This document shows, piece by piece, positions 53,930-63,347 of a stretch of DNA of 64,000 nt (within the stretch, counting starts at the first letter, position 1; every line of letters starts with the position of its first letter). Origin of the DNA: Pseudomonas prosekii (GTDB lineage: Bacteria > Pseudomonadota > Gammaproteobacteria > Pseudomonadales > Pseudomonadaceae). The notes under the pieces are model-generated. The model did not search any database. It was not told the origin of the DNA and saw nothing but the letters and a program-made list of their open reading frames with translations. Position numbers and translations under genes: made by a program. Location: NCBI RefSeq assembly GCF_900105155.1, contig NZ_LT629762.1:3201001-3265000 (forward strand), in the 5' to 3' direction.

Positions 53930-54997
53930 CTATTGGCGATGTGCGGCAGTCAGCCATTGCGGGATGCGCCGTTCGAGGTAGTAGCCCGGCTGGCGCAGCG
54001 ATCCGTCGACGAAGCCGACGTGCCCACCCTTTGGCTGCAACTCGAATTGCGTTGACGCCGACAATTCCTCTGCGAGCGGCAAGCTGTGGGGGAACACAAA
54101 CGGGTCGTCAGCCGCCTGGATGATCAGCGTCGGCGTGCGAATTTCGCCGAGGAAATAGCGGCTCGAGGCGCGGCGATAGTAATCGTCGGCATCGACAAAA
54201 CCATGCAGCGGCGCGGTGATCCGGCCGTCGAAATCCCAGAACGTGCGCATGTTCTCCAGCGAACCCAGCGCGGCCAGTGCCGCCAATCCATCCTCGCGCC
54301 CGTCATGCTGAAACTGACGCTGCTTGTTCTTGATGTAGGCGACCATCTCGCGCATGAAGTGCGCCTGATACACCTTGGAAAATCCTTTGCCGATCCGGTC
54401 GGCGCACTGATCGAGGCGAAACGGCACCGACACTGCGACGGCGCCGCGCACGCCGCTGTCGCTGCCGGTTTCGCCCAAGTATTTGAGCAACACATTGCCG
54501 CCCAGCGAATAGCCGACCGCGTATAACGGCGCGAGCGGGCGTTTGGCTTTCAGGTGTTTGATCGCTTCGGCGAGGTCTTCACTGGCACCGGAATGGTAGC
54601 TGCGCGGCAACAGGTTCGGCTCGCCCGAGCAGCCGCGCCAGTTCAGCGCGACGCTGGCCCAACCCTGCGCCGCCAGGACTTTTTGCAGGCCGGCGACGTA
54701 GGGCGAATTGGATGAGCCGGTCAACCCGTGCAACACCAGAACCAACGGTGCGTCGGCGCTGTGCGGGCCGTGCCAGTCGAGGTCGAGGAAGTCGCCGTCC
54801 TCCAGCCACAGGCGTTCGCGATCTCGCTGGATATGCGTGGTTTTGCGCCATAGCGGGCCCCACAAGGTTTGCAAGTGCGGATTGCTCAGGCCGAAGGCCG
54901 GGGTGAAACGTTCGTCAGGCTGGTACAAGTTGGTTCTCTGCAAGGTAAAACAGTCGGCGGCAGGGCGGAAACGCGCTGCCCTACAGCCTGTATTCAT
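53930..54997 (-). CDS. YheT-family alpha/beta hydrolase
   Basis: A 355-aa hydrolase starting at ATG 54997; the open frame continues upstream into the M16 gene but that part is not conserved-looking. The fold signature is SNPHLQTLWGPLWR, LVLHGLTGSSNSPYVAGLQ and the nucleophile elbow AVGYSLGGNVLLKYLGE. The acid is in ADDPFVFPHSLP and the His in KGGHVGFVDGSL. The family (YheT/EMB8) contains esterases of unknown natural substrate. The start is 5 bp after the M16 stop, so the gene is downstream in the same operon. Confidence 0.88.
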   Translation of the reverse strand: MNTGCRAARFRPAADCFTLQRTNLYQPDERFTPAFGLSNPHLQTLWGPLWRKTTHIQRDRERLWLEDGDFLDLDWHGPHSADAPLVLVLHGLTGSSNSPYVAGLQKVLAAQGWASVALNWRGCSGEPNLLPRSYHSGASEDLAEAIKHLKAKRPLAPLYAVGYSLGGNVLLKYLGETGSDSGVRGAVAVSVPFRLDQCADRIGKGFSKVYQAHFMREMVAYIKNKQRQFQHDGREDGLAALAALGSLENMRTFWDFDGRITAPLHGFVDADDYYRRASSRYFLGEIRTPTLIIQAADDPFVFPHSLPLAEELSASTQFELQPKGGHVGFVDGSLRQPGYYLERRIPQWLTAAHRQ

Positions 54998-55002
54998 GGC
55001 GC

Positions 55003-56463
55003 TTAACTTGCCACAGTCGCGGTGTCGGCGCGACACATACTCTGCGGCGCAACCTCTGCCGGGGCTGGCAAAGGCAACTGCGCGACGCTCGGGCCGACGG
55101 TCACCACCGACCATTTGCCGGGATCAACATGGCGGTTCAGCGCCGCTTTGATTTCAGCGAGGGTCAGATCGCGAGCCTGCAAAGTCGAATAGTCCAGATC
55201 CAGCGGCAAGTCGCGCTCATTGATCTCGACCAGACGCGACAGGATGTGCGTGTTGCTGGCGCTGGTCAGCGCACTGTTGCTGCGCAAATAACCCTTTGCA
55301 TCATCCAGTTCCTGCTGCGTCGGACCTTGCACCAGGAACTCGCGATAAAGCTCTTTGACCAACGCCACCGTGCCGTCGCGGTACTGCGGCTGCGTGTTGA
55401 ATTCGATCACCGCCAGACCGGCTGCGTGCAGCGGCGGTGACTTGAGTTGCGCGGTGTAGGTGAGGCCACGTTTTTCACGCAGTTCGGTCATCAATCGGGA
55501 GCTGACACGCTGCCCGCCGAAGATTGCATGCGCCACCCGCAGCGCTGCGTAATCCGGGTGCTGGCGCGGCACACTCAGTTGGCCGAGAACGATGTGCGTC
55601 TGGTTCGACGCACGCTCGATATGCCGCGTGGCGGCGGTTTCGATTGGCTGTGGAAGCGGCGTCGCCGGCATCACGAGCGCATTTGCCGGCAAGGCATTGA
55701 TGATCTGCAAACTGATCGTCTGCGCCTGCTCCAGCGTCAGGTCGCCGACCAGCGTGATCAGCACATTCGCCGCGCTGTAGGCCTGACGATGAAAGGCCTG
55801 AACCTGGGCAATCGACAATTTGCCGAGACTTTCCGCCGTGCCAAACACCGGTTGTGCATAAGGGTGACCGGCCAGCAGTGCCTCTTTGAGGGCCTGATGG
55901 ATTTGCAGGTCGGGGTTCTGCTGTTGGACTTTGAGCAACTCGGTTATCTGGGTTTTCACCCGAGCGAGGGATTTTTCGCTGACCACTGGCTGGCCGAGCA
56001 TCTGCGTAAACAATTGCAGCGCCGGTTCGCGTTTGTCGTCGGCGGCGAGGCTGCGCAGTGACAGCGAAGCGCGGTCGTAGTGGATGTTCATGTCGAGCTT
56101 CGCGCCCAAGCCATCAAAACTTTCGAGGATCGCCGGCAGGTCTTTGCCCGCGACACCTTGGTTGATCGAGTTGAAGGCTGCTGCAGCGAGCCCCGGGTGT
56201 TCGCCGTCCTGCGCGCTGCCGGCGGCGAAGCTGACATGTACGTCGAGGATCGGCAGTTCCGGGGTGCGGATAAACAGCACTTTGCCGCCGGCAGGGGATT
56301 TTCAGCCGTGGATGTTCAGGTTGCGCGTGGCGATCGGTTGCTGGTCCAGTTCTGCCAGCGATTGCAGACGCGAAGAGGCGGGTTGGTCGGAGGCAAACAC
56401 TGGCGCGACAGCCAGGCAATTGAGCAACAGCAAACCCAGCGCCGTTACGGTGAACGTATTCAT
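55003..56463 (-). pseudogene. M16 peptidase, non-catalytic partner, interrupted by an in-frame TGA
   Basis: The reading frame begins at ATG 56463 with a signal peptide (MNTFTVTALGLLLLNCLAVA) and runs to 55003, 487 codons. Codon 54 is TGA (56304-56302), in the sequence NLNIHG-stop-KSPAGGKVLF. The intact paralogue at 58571-60061 has NLDVQNWTTAEGAKVLF here, so TGG to TGA of a Trp codon is the likely change. Residues after the stop are in frame and well conserved (HPGLAAAAFNSINQG; no HxxEH). A GTG at 56280 could restart translation, but without a signal peptide. The ATG overlaps the catalytic partner's stop (ATGA). Confidence 0.85.
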
Positions 56464-57821
56464 GGTTGTGCTCCAACGAGGACGTGGGCGGTGCTCAGGC
56501 GTTGCCGGGTGAAATAGGTCGCGGCGGCTTGCTGGATATCTTCGGGCGTCACCTGTTTCAGTTGATTGACCTCGTCGTCCATTTCACGCCACGACACGCC
56601 GATGCTTTCGAAGGAACCCAAACGGTCAGCCTGATCCTCGATGGCGTCGCGGCCGTAAAGCCGTTTGGCGATCAATTGCGTGCGCGCGCGTTCCAGTTCT
56701 TCTGCGCCGGGAGGGTTTGTCTTGAATTCGTCGAGTAACTGCCAGATGCGTTTTTCCGCCTCGTCGAGGCTTATGGTTTGCCGAGTGTGAAGTTCGGCGT
56801 CGAGAGTAAAGAGGCTGTCGCCGCGAAACAGCGCGTTGTATTCGGAGGTAGTCGCCGAAAACAGCCGTTCGCCGAATTGCAGGCGTTTGCGCACACGCGA
56901 ACTGTCGGAACCAGCCAGCAGGGTGCTGAGCAGGGTCAGCGCATGCACGGTTCGCTGGTTTTGCGCGGTGCCAAAGCTCGGTACGTTGAACGCCATTAGC
57001 AGCCGTGGTGCGGCAATCGGCTGATGCAGGATGATCCTGCGTTCGCCCGGTTCGGCGAGTTCGAGGACGGTTCGGGTGGTGACAAAAGGTTTGGCCGGCA
57101 GCACGCCGAAATAGCGTTCGACCAGCGGTTTTACCCGTTCCAGCGTTACGTCTCCGACGATCACCAACGTCGCGTTCCCCGGCGCATAACGTGCCTGATA
57201 CCAGTCGCGCAGTTCGGCGGCATTCATGCGTTGCAGGTCGTGCATCCAGCCGATGATCGGCGCGCCATAGCTGCTGGCCGGGTAGGCGAGGCTGTTGAGA
57301 TGATGTTGCGCGGTGGCGTTGAAATCATCGTCGACGCGTAGACGGCGTTCAGCCTGAATGACCGCCAGTTCCGGGACGAAATCCTCGGCGCGCAAGTGTG
57401 CGGTCGACATCATGTCCGCCAGCACTTCAAAGGAAACGCCCAGTTGGTGCGGCAGCAGGGTTTGGTAATAAGTGGTGACGTCTTTGTCGGTGAAGGCGTT
57501 TTGCGCAATGCCCAGCGTGTCGAAAATGCTCGATGCTTCGCCCGCGCAGAGTTTGCTGCTGCCCTTGAAGAGCATGTGTTCGAGCGCGTGAGACAGGCCG
57601 GACTGGCCCGGTGGTTCGTCGGCGGAACCGACCTTGAACCAGAGCTGCGAGGTCACCACCGGCGCGCGATGGTCTTCGCGCACGACGACTCTCAAGCCGT
57701 TGCTCAGGGTGAATTCATGCGTGGGTTGTACGGTGGATAGCGCGGATTGCGCGGGTTCGGCGAGGGCCGAGAAGGGCAGTAGCCAGGCAAAAAGCAGCAT
57801 CCTGCTGCATAAGATGTTCAT
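56460..57821 (-). CDS. M16 zinc peptidase, catalytic subunit (second copy)
   Basis: A 453-aa periplasmic metallopeptidase with signal peptide MNILCSRMLLFAWLLPFSALA. The inverted zinc motif HxxEH is intact in QSGLSHALEHMLFKG (near residue 80), with the distal Glu region following about 75 residues later (ELAVIQAERRLRVDDD). It is a paralogue of 60054-61409 and is coupled by a 4-bp overlap to its now-interrupted partner gene. With that partner broken, whether this protein is active alone is uncertain. Confidence 0.9.
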   Translation of the reverse strand: MNILCSRMLLFAWLLPFSALAEPAQSALSTVQPTHEFTLSNGLRVVVREDHRAPVVTSQLWFKVGSADEPPGQSGLSHALEHMLFKGSSKLCAGEASSIFDTLGIAQNAFTDKDVTTYYQTLLPHQLGVSFEVLADMMSTAHLRAEDFVPELAVIQAERRLRVDDDFNATAQHHLNSLAYPASSYGAPIIGWMHDLQRMNAAELRDWYQARYAPGNATLVIVGDVTLERVKPLVERYFGVLPAKPFVTTRTVLELAEPGERRIILHQPIAAPRLLMAFNVPSFGTAQNQRTVHALTLLSTLLAGSDSSRVRKRLQFGERLFSATTSEYNALFRGDSLFTLDAELHTRQTISLDEAEKRIWQLLDEFKTNPPGAEELERARTQLIAKRLYGRDAIEDQADRLGSFESIGVSWREMDDEVNQLKQVTPEDIQQAAATYFTRQRLSTAHVLVGAQP

Positions 57822-57834
57822 CCGTGTTCATCCC

Positions 57835-57931
57835 AGTGGTTTGCCGAAATTGGCTAAACCACTGTGGAGAACCGGAGGGCAACGCGTGCGGTAACTATGT
57901 ACCGCACGCGCCAGGCACTTTCATGCCTGGC
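57835..57931. terminator. Three consecutive hairpins between rsmD and the second M16 pair
   Basis: AGTGGTTT../..AAACCACT (57835-57863), CGCGTGCGGTA/TACCGCACGCG (57883-57910, 11-bp arms, 6-nt loop) and GCCAGGCA/TGCCTGGC (57910-57931). They lie in the 135-bp gap after rsmD on the minus strand. No T-run follows, so Rho-independent termination is doubtful; an RNA-processing or boundary role is possible. Confidence 0.55.
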
Positions 57932-57956
57932 GAATAACGGGCTCGGTTTGGACAGC

Positions 57957-58571
57957 TCAGTTAGCCGGCGCGCTACGCTGCCACAGCGCGTAATACACGC
58001 GACCGGATTTCTGCTCGCGGTGCAGGCGCCAGTTGCCCGGCAAGCCCAGCGACGACGGGGCGTTTTCGCTTTCGGTGTAGACCCACGCGTCATCGGCCAG
58101 CCATTGGCGCTCTTCGAGCAAGGCGCACACACCCGGCAACAAGTCCTGATTGAACGGCGGGTCGAGGAACACCACGTCATACGCGGTTGCAGTTTGGGTT
58201 TCCAGGTAGCGCAAGGCATCGGCGGTTTGCACCTGGCCGGTGGTGCAGCGCAGGGTGCCCAAGTGTTCCTTGATGCTCGAAACCGCGATGTTGCTGGCGT
58301 CCAGCGCCTGGCCCATGGCCGCGCCGCGCGACAGCGCTTCGAGGAACAACGCGCCGCTGCCGGCGAACGGATCCAGCACCTTGGCCCCGGCGATGTATGG
58401 CGCGAGCCAGTTGAACAGGGTTTCACGCACCCGGTCCGGGGTCGGACGCAGGCCCGGCGCGTCGGGGAAGCTGAGCTTGCGGCTGCCCCATTCGCCACCA
58501 ATGATGCGCAATTGATTCACGCCGTTATGCACGTTGTGAACAGGTTTTTTTGGACGCGATGGACTGGCCAT
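57957..58571 (-). CDS. rsmD: 16S rRNA (guanine966-N2)-methyltransferase
   Basis: Methylates G966 in 16S rRNA during 30S assembly. It is 204 aa with the RsmD opening LRIIGGEWGSRKLSFPDAPGLRPTPDRVRETLFNWL, SAM motif VLDPFAGSGALFLEALSRGA and catalytic DVVFLDPPFNQDLL (DPPF). The start shares one base with the stop of the preceding M16 gene (TAATG), so the gene is the third member of the M16-M16-rsmD operon. Confidence 0.96.
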   Translation of the reverse strand: MASPSRPKKPVHNVHNGVNQLRIIGGEWGSRKLSFPDAPGLRPTPDRVRETLFNWLAPYIAGAKVLDPFAGSGALFLEALSRGAAMGQALDASNIAVSSIKEHLGTLRCTTGQVQTADALRYLETQTATAYDVVFLDPPFNQDLLPGVCALLEERQWLADDAWVYTESENAPSSLGLPGNWRLHREQKSGRVYYALWQRSAPAN

Positions 58572-60061
58572 TAATGCTCCGGAACCCCGAGCGGCTGCTC
58601 GGCAGGTTTATCAGATGGGGCCGGTAACGGCTTTTGCGGCACGGTCGGGCCAGCGCTGACGATGACCATTTTGTCCGTGCTCAAGTGTTTGTTCAGTGCA
58701 GTTTTGACTTGCTCGACGGTCAGGCTCTGGGACTGTTGCATGAAGTCTTCCAGATAACTCAGCGGCAAATTGTAGAAACCCATGGCGCCGAGCTGGCCGA
58801 CGATATCGGCGTTGCTGGCAGTGGACAGCGGGAAGCTGCCGGCCAGTTCACGCTTGGCGTCGTCGAGTTCTTTTTGCGTCGGACCGGTTTTAAGGTAGTC
58901 GGCGAGCACGTCTTGCACCAGTTTCAAGGTGCCTTCGCTCATTTCCGCGCGCGTCTGCAAATTGATCATGAACGGGCCGCGCGCCTGCATCGGGCTGAAA
59001 CCCGAATACACGCCGTAGGCCAGACCGCGCTTCTCGCGCACTTCGCTCATCAGGCGCGTGCCGAAACCGCCGCCACCGAGGATCTGGTTGCCCAGCGACA
59101 GTGCCGCGTAGTCCGGGTCATCACGGTCGATGCCCAATTGCGCGAGCATCAAATTGGTCTGCTTCGACGGAAACTCGATGTGACCGATGCTCGCCTTGGG
59201 TTCGGTCGGCTGCGCAATCTTCGCCAGCGCCGGGCCTTTTGGCAGGGTGCTGGAGACTTGCGCGGCAATCGCTTCGGCCTCGGCGCGCGAAAGATCGCCG
59301 ACCAGCGCAATCACCACGTTGCCGCCAGCGTAGGCTTTCTCATGGAACGCGCGCAGCTGGGCGAGGGTGATCGCCGGAATGGTTTTCGCCGTGCCGTCGC
59401 TGGAGCTGGCGTACGGGTGGTCGCCATACAGGCGCTTCATCAACTCGATGCCGGCGAGTTTGCCGGGGTTCTGCTTCTGGTATTCGAAACCGGCGAGCAG
59501 TTGGTTTTTGATCCGCGCGAACGAGTCGGCAGGGAAGGTCGGTTTGCCGACCACTTCCGAGAACAGCTTCAGGGCAGGTTCACGTTTGTCCGCTGCGCTC
59601 AAACTGCGCAACGACGCCACGGCCATGTCCTTGTAGGCACCGTTGCCGAAATCCGCGCCGAGGCCTTCAAAGCCCTGCGCGATGGCGCCGACGTCTTTGC
59701 CGGCCACGCCTTCGTTGAGCATGGCATTGGTCAGCATCGCGAGGCCCGGCGCATCGCCGTCCTGGCTGCTGCCGGCAGCGAAGATCAGGCGCATGTCGAA
59801 CATCGGCAGTTCGCGCGCTTCAACGAACAGCACTTTCGCGCCTTCGGCGGTGGTCCAGTTCTGCACGTCGAGGTTACGGTGGCTCGGGGCCTTGCCGTCG
59901 AGTTCGGCCAGCGACTGCAATTTCTGGCTGGACTTGGCGTTGTCGAGCGCTTCGCTGGCGGTCGACTCGTCGGGGCGCAACAGGTAAACGGTGGCCGAGC
60001 CGATCAACGCAACGAGTATCAGCCCGATCAGCGCCAGGCGCGGTTTTTTACGCTCACTCAT
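58571..60061 (-). CDS. M16 peptidase, non-catalytic partner subunit (first copy, intact)
   Basis: A 496-aa protein anchored by an N-terminal membrane segment (LALIGLILVALIGSATVYLL, residues about 9-28). It starts at ATG 60061, giving MSERKKPR and an 8-bp overlap with the catalytic gene. It has the M16 fold, but at the zinc-motif position reads DAPGLAMLTNAMLNEG, with no HxxEH. The C-terminal domain (EVREKRGLAYGVYSGFSP) is the R/Y-containing region typical of the regulatory partner in two-subunit M16 proteases. Confidence 0.92.
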   Translation of the reverse strand: MSERKKPRLALIGLILVALIGSATVYLLRPDESTASEALDNAKSSQKLQSLAELDGKAPSHRNLDVQNWTTAEGAKVLFVEARELPMFDMRLIFAAGSSQDGDAPGLAMLTNAMLNEGVAGKDVGAIAQGFEGLGADFGNGAYKDMAVASLRSLSAADKREPALKLFSEVVGKPTFPADSFARIKNQLLAGFEYQKQNPGKLAGIELMKRLYGDHPYASSSDGTAKTIPAITLAQLRAFHEKAYAGGNVVIALVGDLSRAEAEAIAAQVSSTLPKGPALAKIAQPTEPKASIGHIEFPSKQTNLMLAQLGIDRDDPDYAALSLGNQILGGGGFGTRLMSEVREKRGLAYGVYSGFSPMQARGPFMINLQTRAEMSEGTLKLVQDVLADYLKTGPTQKELDDAKRELAGSFPLSTASNADIVGQLGAMGFYNLPLSYLEDFMQQSQSLTVEQVKTALNKHLSTDKMVIVSAGPTVPQKPLPAPSDKPAEQPLGVPEH

Positions 60062-61409
60062 GAGTCGTCTCCTCTGGCAGTACATGGGCGACGCTGAGAC
60101 GTTCGCGGGTGAAATACAGCTTGGCGGCTTTCTGGATGTCTTCCGGGGTCACGCTTTCGAGATCGGCGAGTTCGGTGTCCATCAATTTCCACGACAGGCC
60201 GACGGTTTCCAGTTGGCCGATAGCGGTGGCCTGGCTGGTAATCGAATCACGCTCGTAGACCAGACCGGCAATCACTTGGGCGCGCACGCGTTCCAGTTCT
60301 GCAGCGGACGGCGCGGTAGTTTTCAGTTGATCGAGCAACTTCCACAACCCGGCCTCGGCTTGCGCAATGGTTTTGTTCATTTGCGTGTTCGGCGTCGCCG
60401 ACAACGTGAACAGGCTGTCGCCGCGGGTGTAGGCGTCGTAGCTCGACGAACCGCCGGACACCAGCTCCTCGCCGCGCTCCAGTTGTGTCGGGATGCGACC
60501 GCTGTAGCCGCCATCCAGCAGCGCCGAGATCAGGCGCAAGGCGTTGACCGAACGTTTGTCCTCGGCGGTGGCGATGCTCGGCACGTTGAAGGCGAGCATC
60601 AGGCTCGGCAACTGAGTCTGCACGTGCAAGGTCATCAAGCGTTCGCCGGGCTCGGCGAGTTCCAGCGGAATTTTCGCTGGCGGAACGTCGCGCTTGGCGA
60701 TCGGGCCGAAATAGCGCTGGGCGAGGGTTTTCACTTCGTCCGGGGTGACGTCGCCGACTACCACCAGCGTGGCGTTGTTCGGCACGTACCAGGATTGATA
60801 CCAGTGGCGCAGCTCTTCGACCTTCATGCGGTCAAGGTCAGCCATCCAGCCGATGGTCGGCGTGTGATAGCCGCTGGCCGGGTAAGCCATGGCTTTGAAG
60901 CGTTCGTAAGCCTTGGCCATTGGCTTGTCGTCGGTGCGCAAGCGACGTTCTTCTTTAATAACCTCGATCTCGCGGCTGAATTCGTCGGCCGGCAAGCGCA
61001 GATTGGCCATGCGGTCGGCTTCCAGTTCGAACGCCACGCCGAGGCGGTCGCGGGCCAGGACCTGGTAGTACGCGGTGAAGTCATCGCTGGTGAAGGCGTT
61101 TTCTTCGGCACCGAGGTCGCGCAGGATCAGCGACGCTTCGCCGGGGCCGACTTTGTCGCTGCCCTTGAACATCATGTGTTCCAGCGCGTGGGACAAACCG
61201 GTCTGGCCCGGCGTTTCATAGCTTGAGCCGACCTTGTACCAGACTTGGGACACCACCACCGGCGCACGATGGTCTTCGCGCACGACGACCTTCAAGCCGT
61301 TGTCGAGGGTGAATTCATGAGTGGGTTGTGGATCGGCAGCCAGGGCCGAGAGGGGCAGACAAACTGTGCTGAGCAGCAGGCCTGCGGCGCGGCGGGCTAG
61401 AGCATTCAT
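60054..61409 (-). CDS. M16 zinc peptidase, catalytic subunit (first copy)
   Basis: A 451-aa secreted peptidase with signal peptide near residues 1-24 (ALARRAAGLLLSTVCLPLSA). The inverted zinc motif HxxEH is in QTGLSHALEHMMFKG, with the distal Glu in EIEVIKEERRLRTDDK. It is the first gene of the operon M16 catalytic - M16 partner - rsmD, divergent from ftsY as in PAO1 (PA0372-PA0370). Likely substrates are misfolded or signal-type peptides in the periplasm. Confidence 0.93.
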   Translation of the reverse strand: MNALARRAAGLLLSTVCLPLSALAADPQPTHEFTLDNGLKVVVREDHRAPVVVSQVWYKVGSSYETPGQTGLSHALEHMMFKGSDKVGPGEASLILRDLGAEENAFTSDDFTAYYQVLARDRLGVAFELEADRMANLRLPADEFSREIEVIKEERRLRTDDKPMAKAYERFKAMAYPASGYHTPTIGWMADLDRMKVEELRHWYQSWYVPNNATLVVVGDVTPDEVKTLAQRYFGPIAKRDVPPAKIPLELAEPGERLMTLHVQTQLPSLMLAFNVPSIATAEDKRSVNALRLISALLDGGYSGRIPTQLERGEELVSGGSSSYDAYTRGDSLFTLSATPNTQMNKTIAQAEAGLWKLLDQLKTTAPSAAELERVRAQVIAGLVYERDSITSQATAIGQLETVGLSWKLMDTELADLESVTPEDIQKAAKLYFTRERLSVAHVLPEETTHE

Positions 61410-61754
61410 ACGTTTTTAAACCTTTGGGGCTGCCTGCTTGTTCTTAGCGTCAGCGGGCGAGAGGGTGCTAGGATACTGGTCCGTTTTACTGGCGGCCACG
61501 CCTGTGAGCCCTTTTATCGGGCGACAGGTTGTATGGGTTCCCGGCAGAAGCTTTGAGTTTGTCCGCTAAACTCAACGTTTTCGCCGACGATGCCGGTCCA
61601 GTCCTTCGTGTTAGTCGACCTTTGAGGTGCCCTTGGCACTTCGACAAATTGTTGCGCGTGAACAAGCTGGGTGAATCGCAGTCTGTTCTGCATCGAATAT
61701 TTATTTGCCGGGGCGCCCCTTGGGCGCTTCGCTACCGTGAGATAGCCGTCCTCC
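61410..61754. other. Divergent spacer between the M16 operon and ftsY
   Basis: This 345-bp stretch has no convincing gene. It contains an inverted repeat TTGAGTTT-GTCCGCT-AAACTCAA (61553-61575) with 8-bp arms and a 7-nt loop, and a GC-rich imperfect hairpin just before ftsY (GGGGCGCCCCTTGGGCGC, about 61710-61727). Promoters for both directions must lie here, but I cannot point to one with confidence. Confidence 0.6.
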
Positions 61755-63347
61755 ATGTTTGGTTCCAACGACGACAAGAAGACCCCAGCTGCGGCTGGCA
61801 AGAAGAAAGGCCTGTTCGGATGGCTGCGCAAAAAGCCGCAGGAACCCGTGGTCGAACAGCCGCAGCCGATTCCTGAGCCCGCTCCCGAGCCGGTGATAGA
61901 GCCCGAGCCGCTTATACCCGAGCCGCTTATGAAAGAAGAACCGGCGCCGATCGTTCTGCCGATCGCCGAACCGGTGCTGCAACCGGCTGCCGAGGCTGAA
62001 GCAGCATCTTTGCCAGAGCCTGAACGTGAGCCGCAGGCGGAAATCGCCGCCGCGCTGCCATTGACGCCGGTCGCCGAGCCTTGGCTGACCTTGCCGGTGG
62101 CGGAAGAACCGGTGGCGCTGGTTGAAGACGAGCAGGCCGCGCACATCGCGCCGCCGATTCCTGCGCCGATTGCGTTTACCCCTGAGCCGGTTCAGGTGCC
62201 AGTCATCGAGCTGGCTCCCGCGCTGATGCAGATCTCCGAACCTGCACCTGTTGCGCCGGAGCCGGAAGCGCCGGTATTCGCCGTGCCGGCTGCCCCGATT
62301 GTGGTGACGCCAGAGCCAGCACCAGCACCAGCACCCGTTATCGCCCCGGTGATTGCTGACGCACCGGTCGCCATCATCGAAACCCCTGCCGAAGCGCCGC
62401 GCACCGAGGAAACCAAAGCCGGTTTCTTCGCTCGCCTCAAGCAAGGTCTGTCCAAGACCAGCGCCAGCATCGGCGAGGGCATGGCCAGCCTGTTCCTCGG
62501 CAAGAAGATCATCGATGACGAGCTGCTCGAAGACATCGAAACCCGTCTGCTGACCGCCGACGTTGGCGTCGAAGCGACCTCGGTAATCATTCAGCGCCTG
62601 ACTCAGAAAGTCGCGCGCAAAGAGCTGGCCGATGCCGACGCGCTGTACAAATCCCTGCAAGCGGAACTGGCGGCGATGCTCAAGCCGGTTGAACAGCCGC
62701 TGAAAATCAATGCGCAAAACAAGCCTTTCGTGATTCTGGTGGTTGGCGTCAACGGCGCCGGCAAAACCACGACCATCGGCAAACTGGCGAAGAAGCTGCA
62801 ACTGGAAGGCAAGAAAGTCATGCTCGCCGCCGGCGACACCTTCCGCGCCGCTGCCGTCGAGCAATTGCAGGTCTGGGGTGAGCGCAACAAGATTCCGGTG
62901 ATCGCCCAGCACACGGGCGCCGATTCGGCTTCGGTGATCTTCGACGCCGTGCAGGCCGCCAAGGCGCGCGGCATCGATGTGTTGATCGCTGACACCGCCG
63001 GCCGTCTGCACACCAAAGATAATCTGATGGAAGAGTTGAAAAAGGTTCGCCGGGTTATCGGCAAACTCGACGCCGACGCGCCACACGAAGTGCTGTTGGT
63101 GCTCGACGCCGGGACCGGCCAGAACGCCATCAACCAGGCCAAGCAGTTCAACCAGACCGTGCAACTGACCGGCCTGGCGCTGACCAAACTCGACGGCACC
63201 GCCAAGGGCGGGGTGATTTTCGCCCTGGCCAAACAGTTTGGTTTGCCTATCCGCTACATCGGTGTCGGTGAAGGCATCGATGACTTGCGCACTTTTGAAG
63301 CAGAACCCTTTGTCCAGGCATTGTTTGCCGAGCGGGAGCGTTCATGA
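61755..63347 (+). CDS. ftsY: Signal recognition particle receptor FtsY
   Basis: The SRP receptor GTPase that docks ribosome-SRP complexes at the inner membrane. The 530 aa comprise a long acidic Pro/Ala/Glu-rich A domain (residues about 20-215, with PEP and APAPAP-type low-complexity runs), an N domain (FARLKQGLSKTSASIGEGMA) and the G domain with VVGVNGAGKTTTIGKLAKKL, the ATLAAGDTFRAAA-like MLAAGDTFRAAAVEQL, DTAGRLHTKDNLMEEL and TKLDGTAKGG. The A domain is longer than in E. coli, but such length is usual in Pseudomonas. ftsE overlaps its stop. Confidence 0.97.
   Translation: MFGSNDDKKTPAAAGKKKGLFGWLRKKPQEPVVEQPQPIPEPAPEPVIEPEPLIPEPLMKEEPAPIVLPIAEPVLQPAAEAEAASLPEPEREPQAEIAAALPLTPVAEPWLTLPVAEEPVALVEDEQAAHIAPPIPAPIAFTPEPVQVPVIELAPALMQISEPAPVAPEPEAPVFAVPAAPIVVTPEPAPAPAPVIAPVIADAPVAIIETPAEAPRTEETKAGFFARLKQGLSKTSASIGEGMASLFLGKKIIDDELLEDIETRLLTADVGVEATSVIIQRLTQKVARKELADADALYKSLQAELAAMLKPVEQPLKINAQNKPFVILVVGVNGAGKTTTIGKLAKKLQLEGKKVMLAAGDTFRAAAVEQLQVWGERNKIPVIAQHTGADSASVIFDAVQAAKARGIDVLIADTAGRLHTKDNLMEELKKVRRVIGKLDADAPHEVLLVLDAGTGQNAINQAKQFNQTVQLTGLALTKLDGTAKGGVIFALAKQFGLPIRYIGVGEGIDDLRTFEAEPFVQALFAERERS

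Noticed and set aside
56302-56304. In-frame TGA as selenocysteine
   Set aside because: The paralogue has Trp here, the position is not catalytic, and no selenocysteine element was seen after it.
61514-62146. Ser/Gly-rich 210-codon frame antisense to ftsY
   Set aside because: Its composition mirrors the Pro/Ala-rich A domain of ftsY; no independent evidence of coding.
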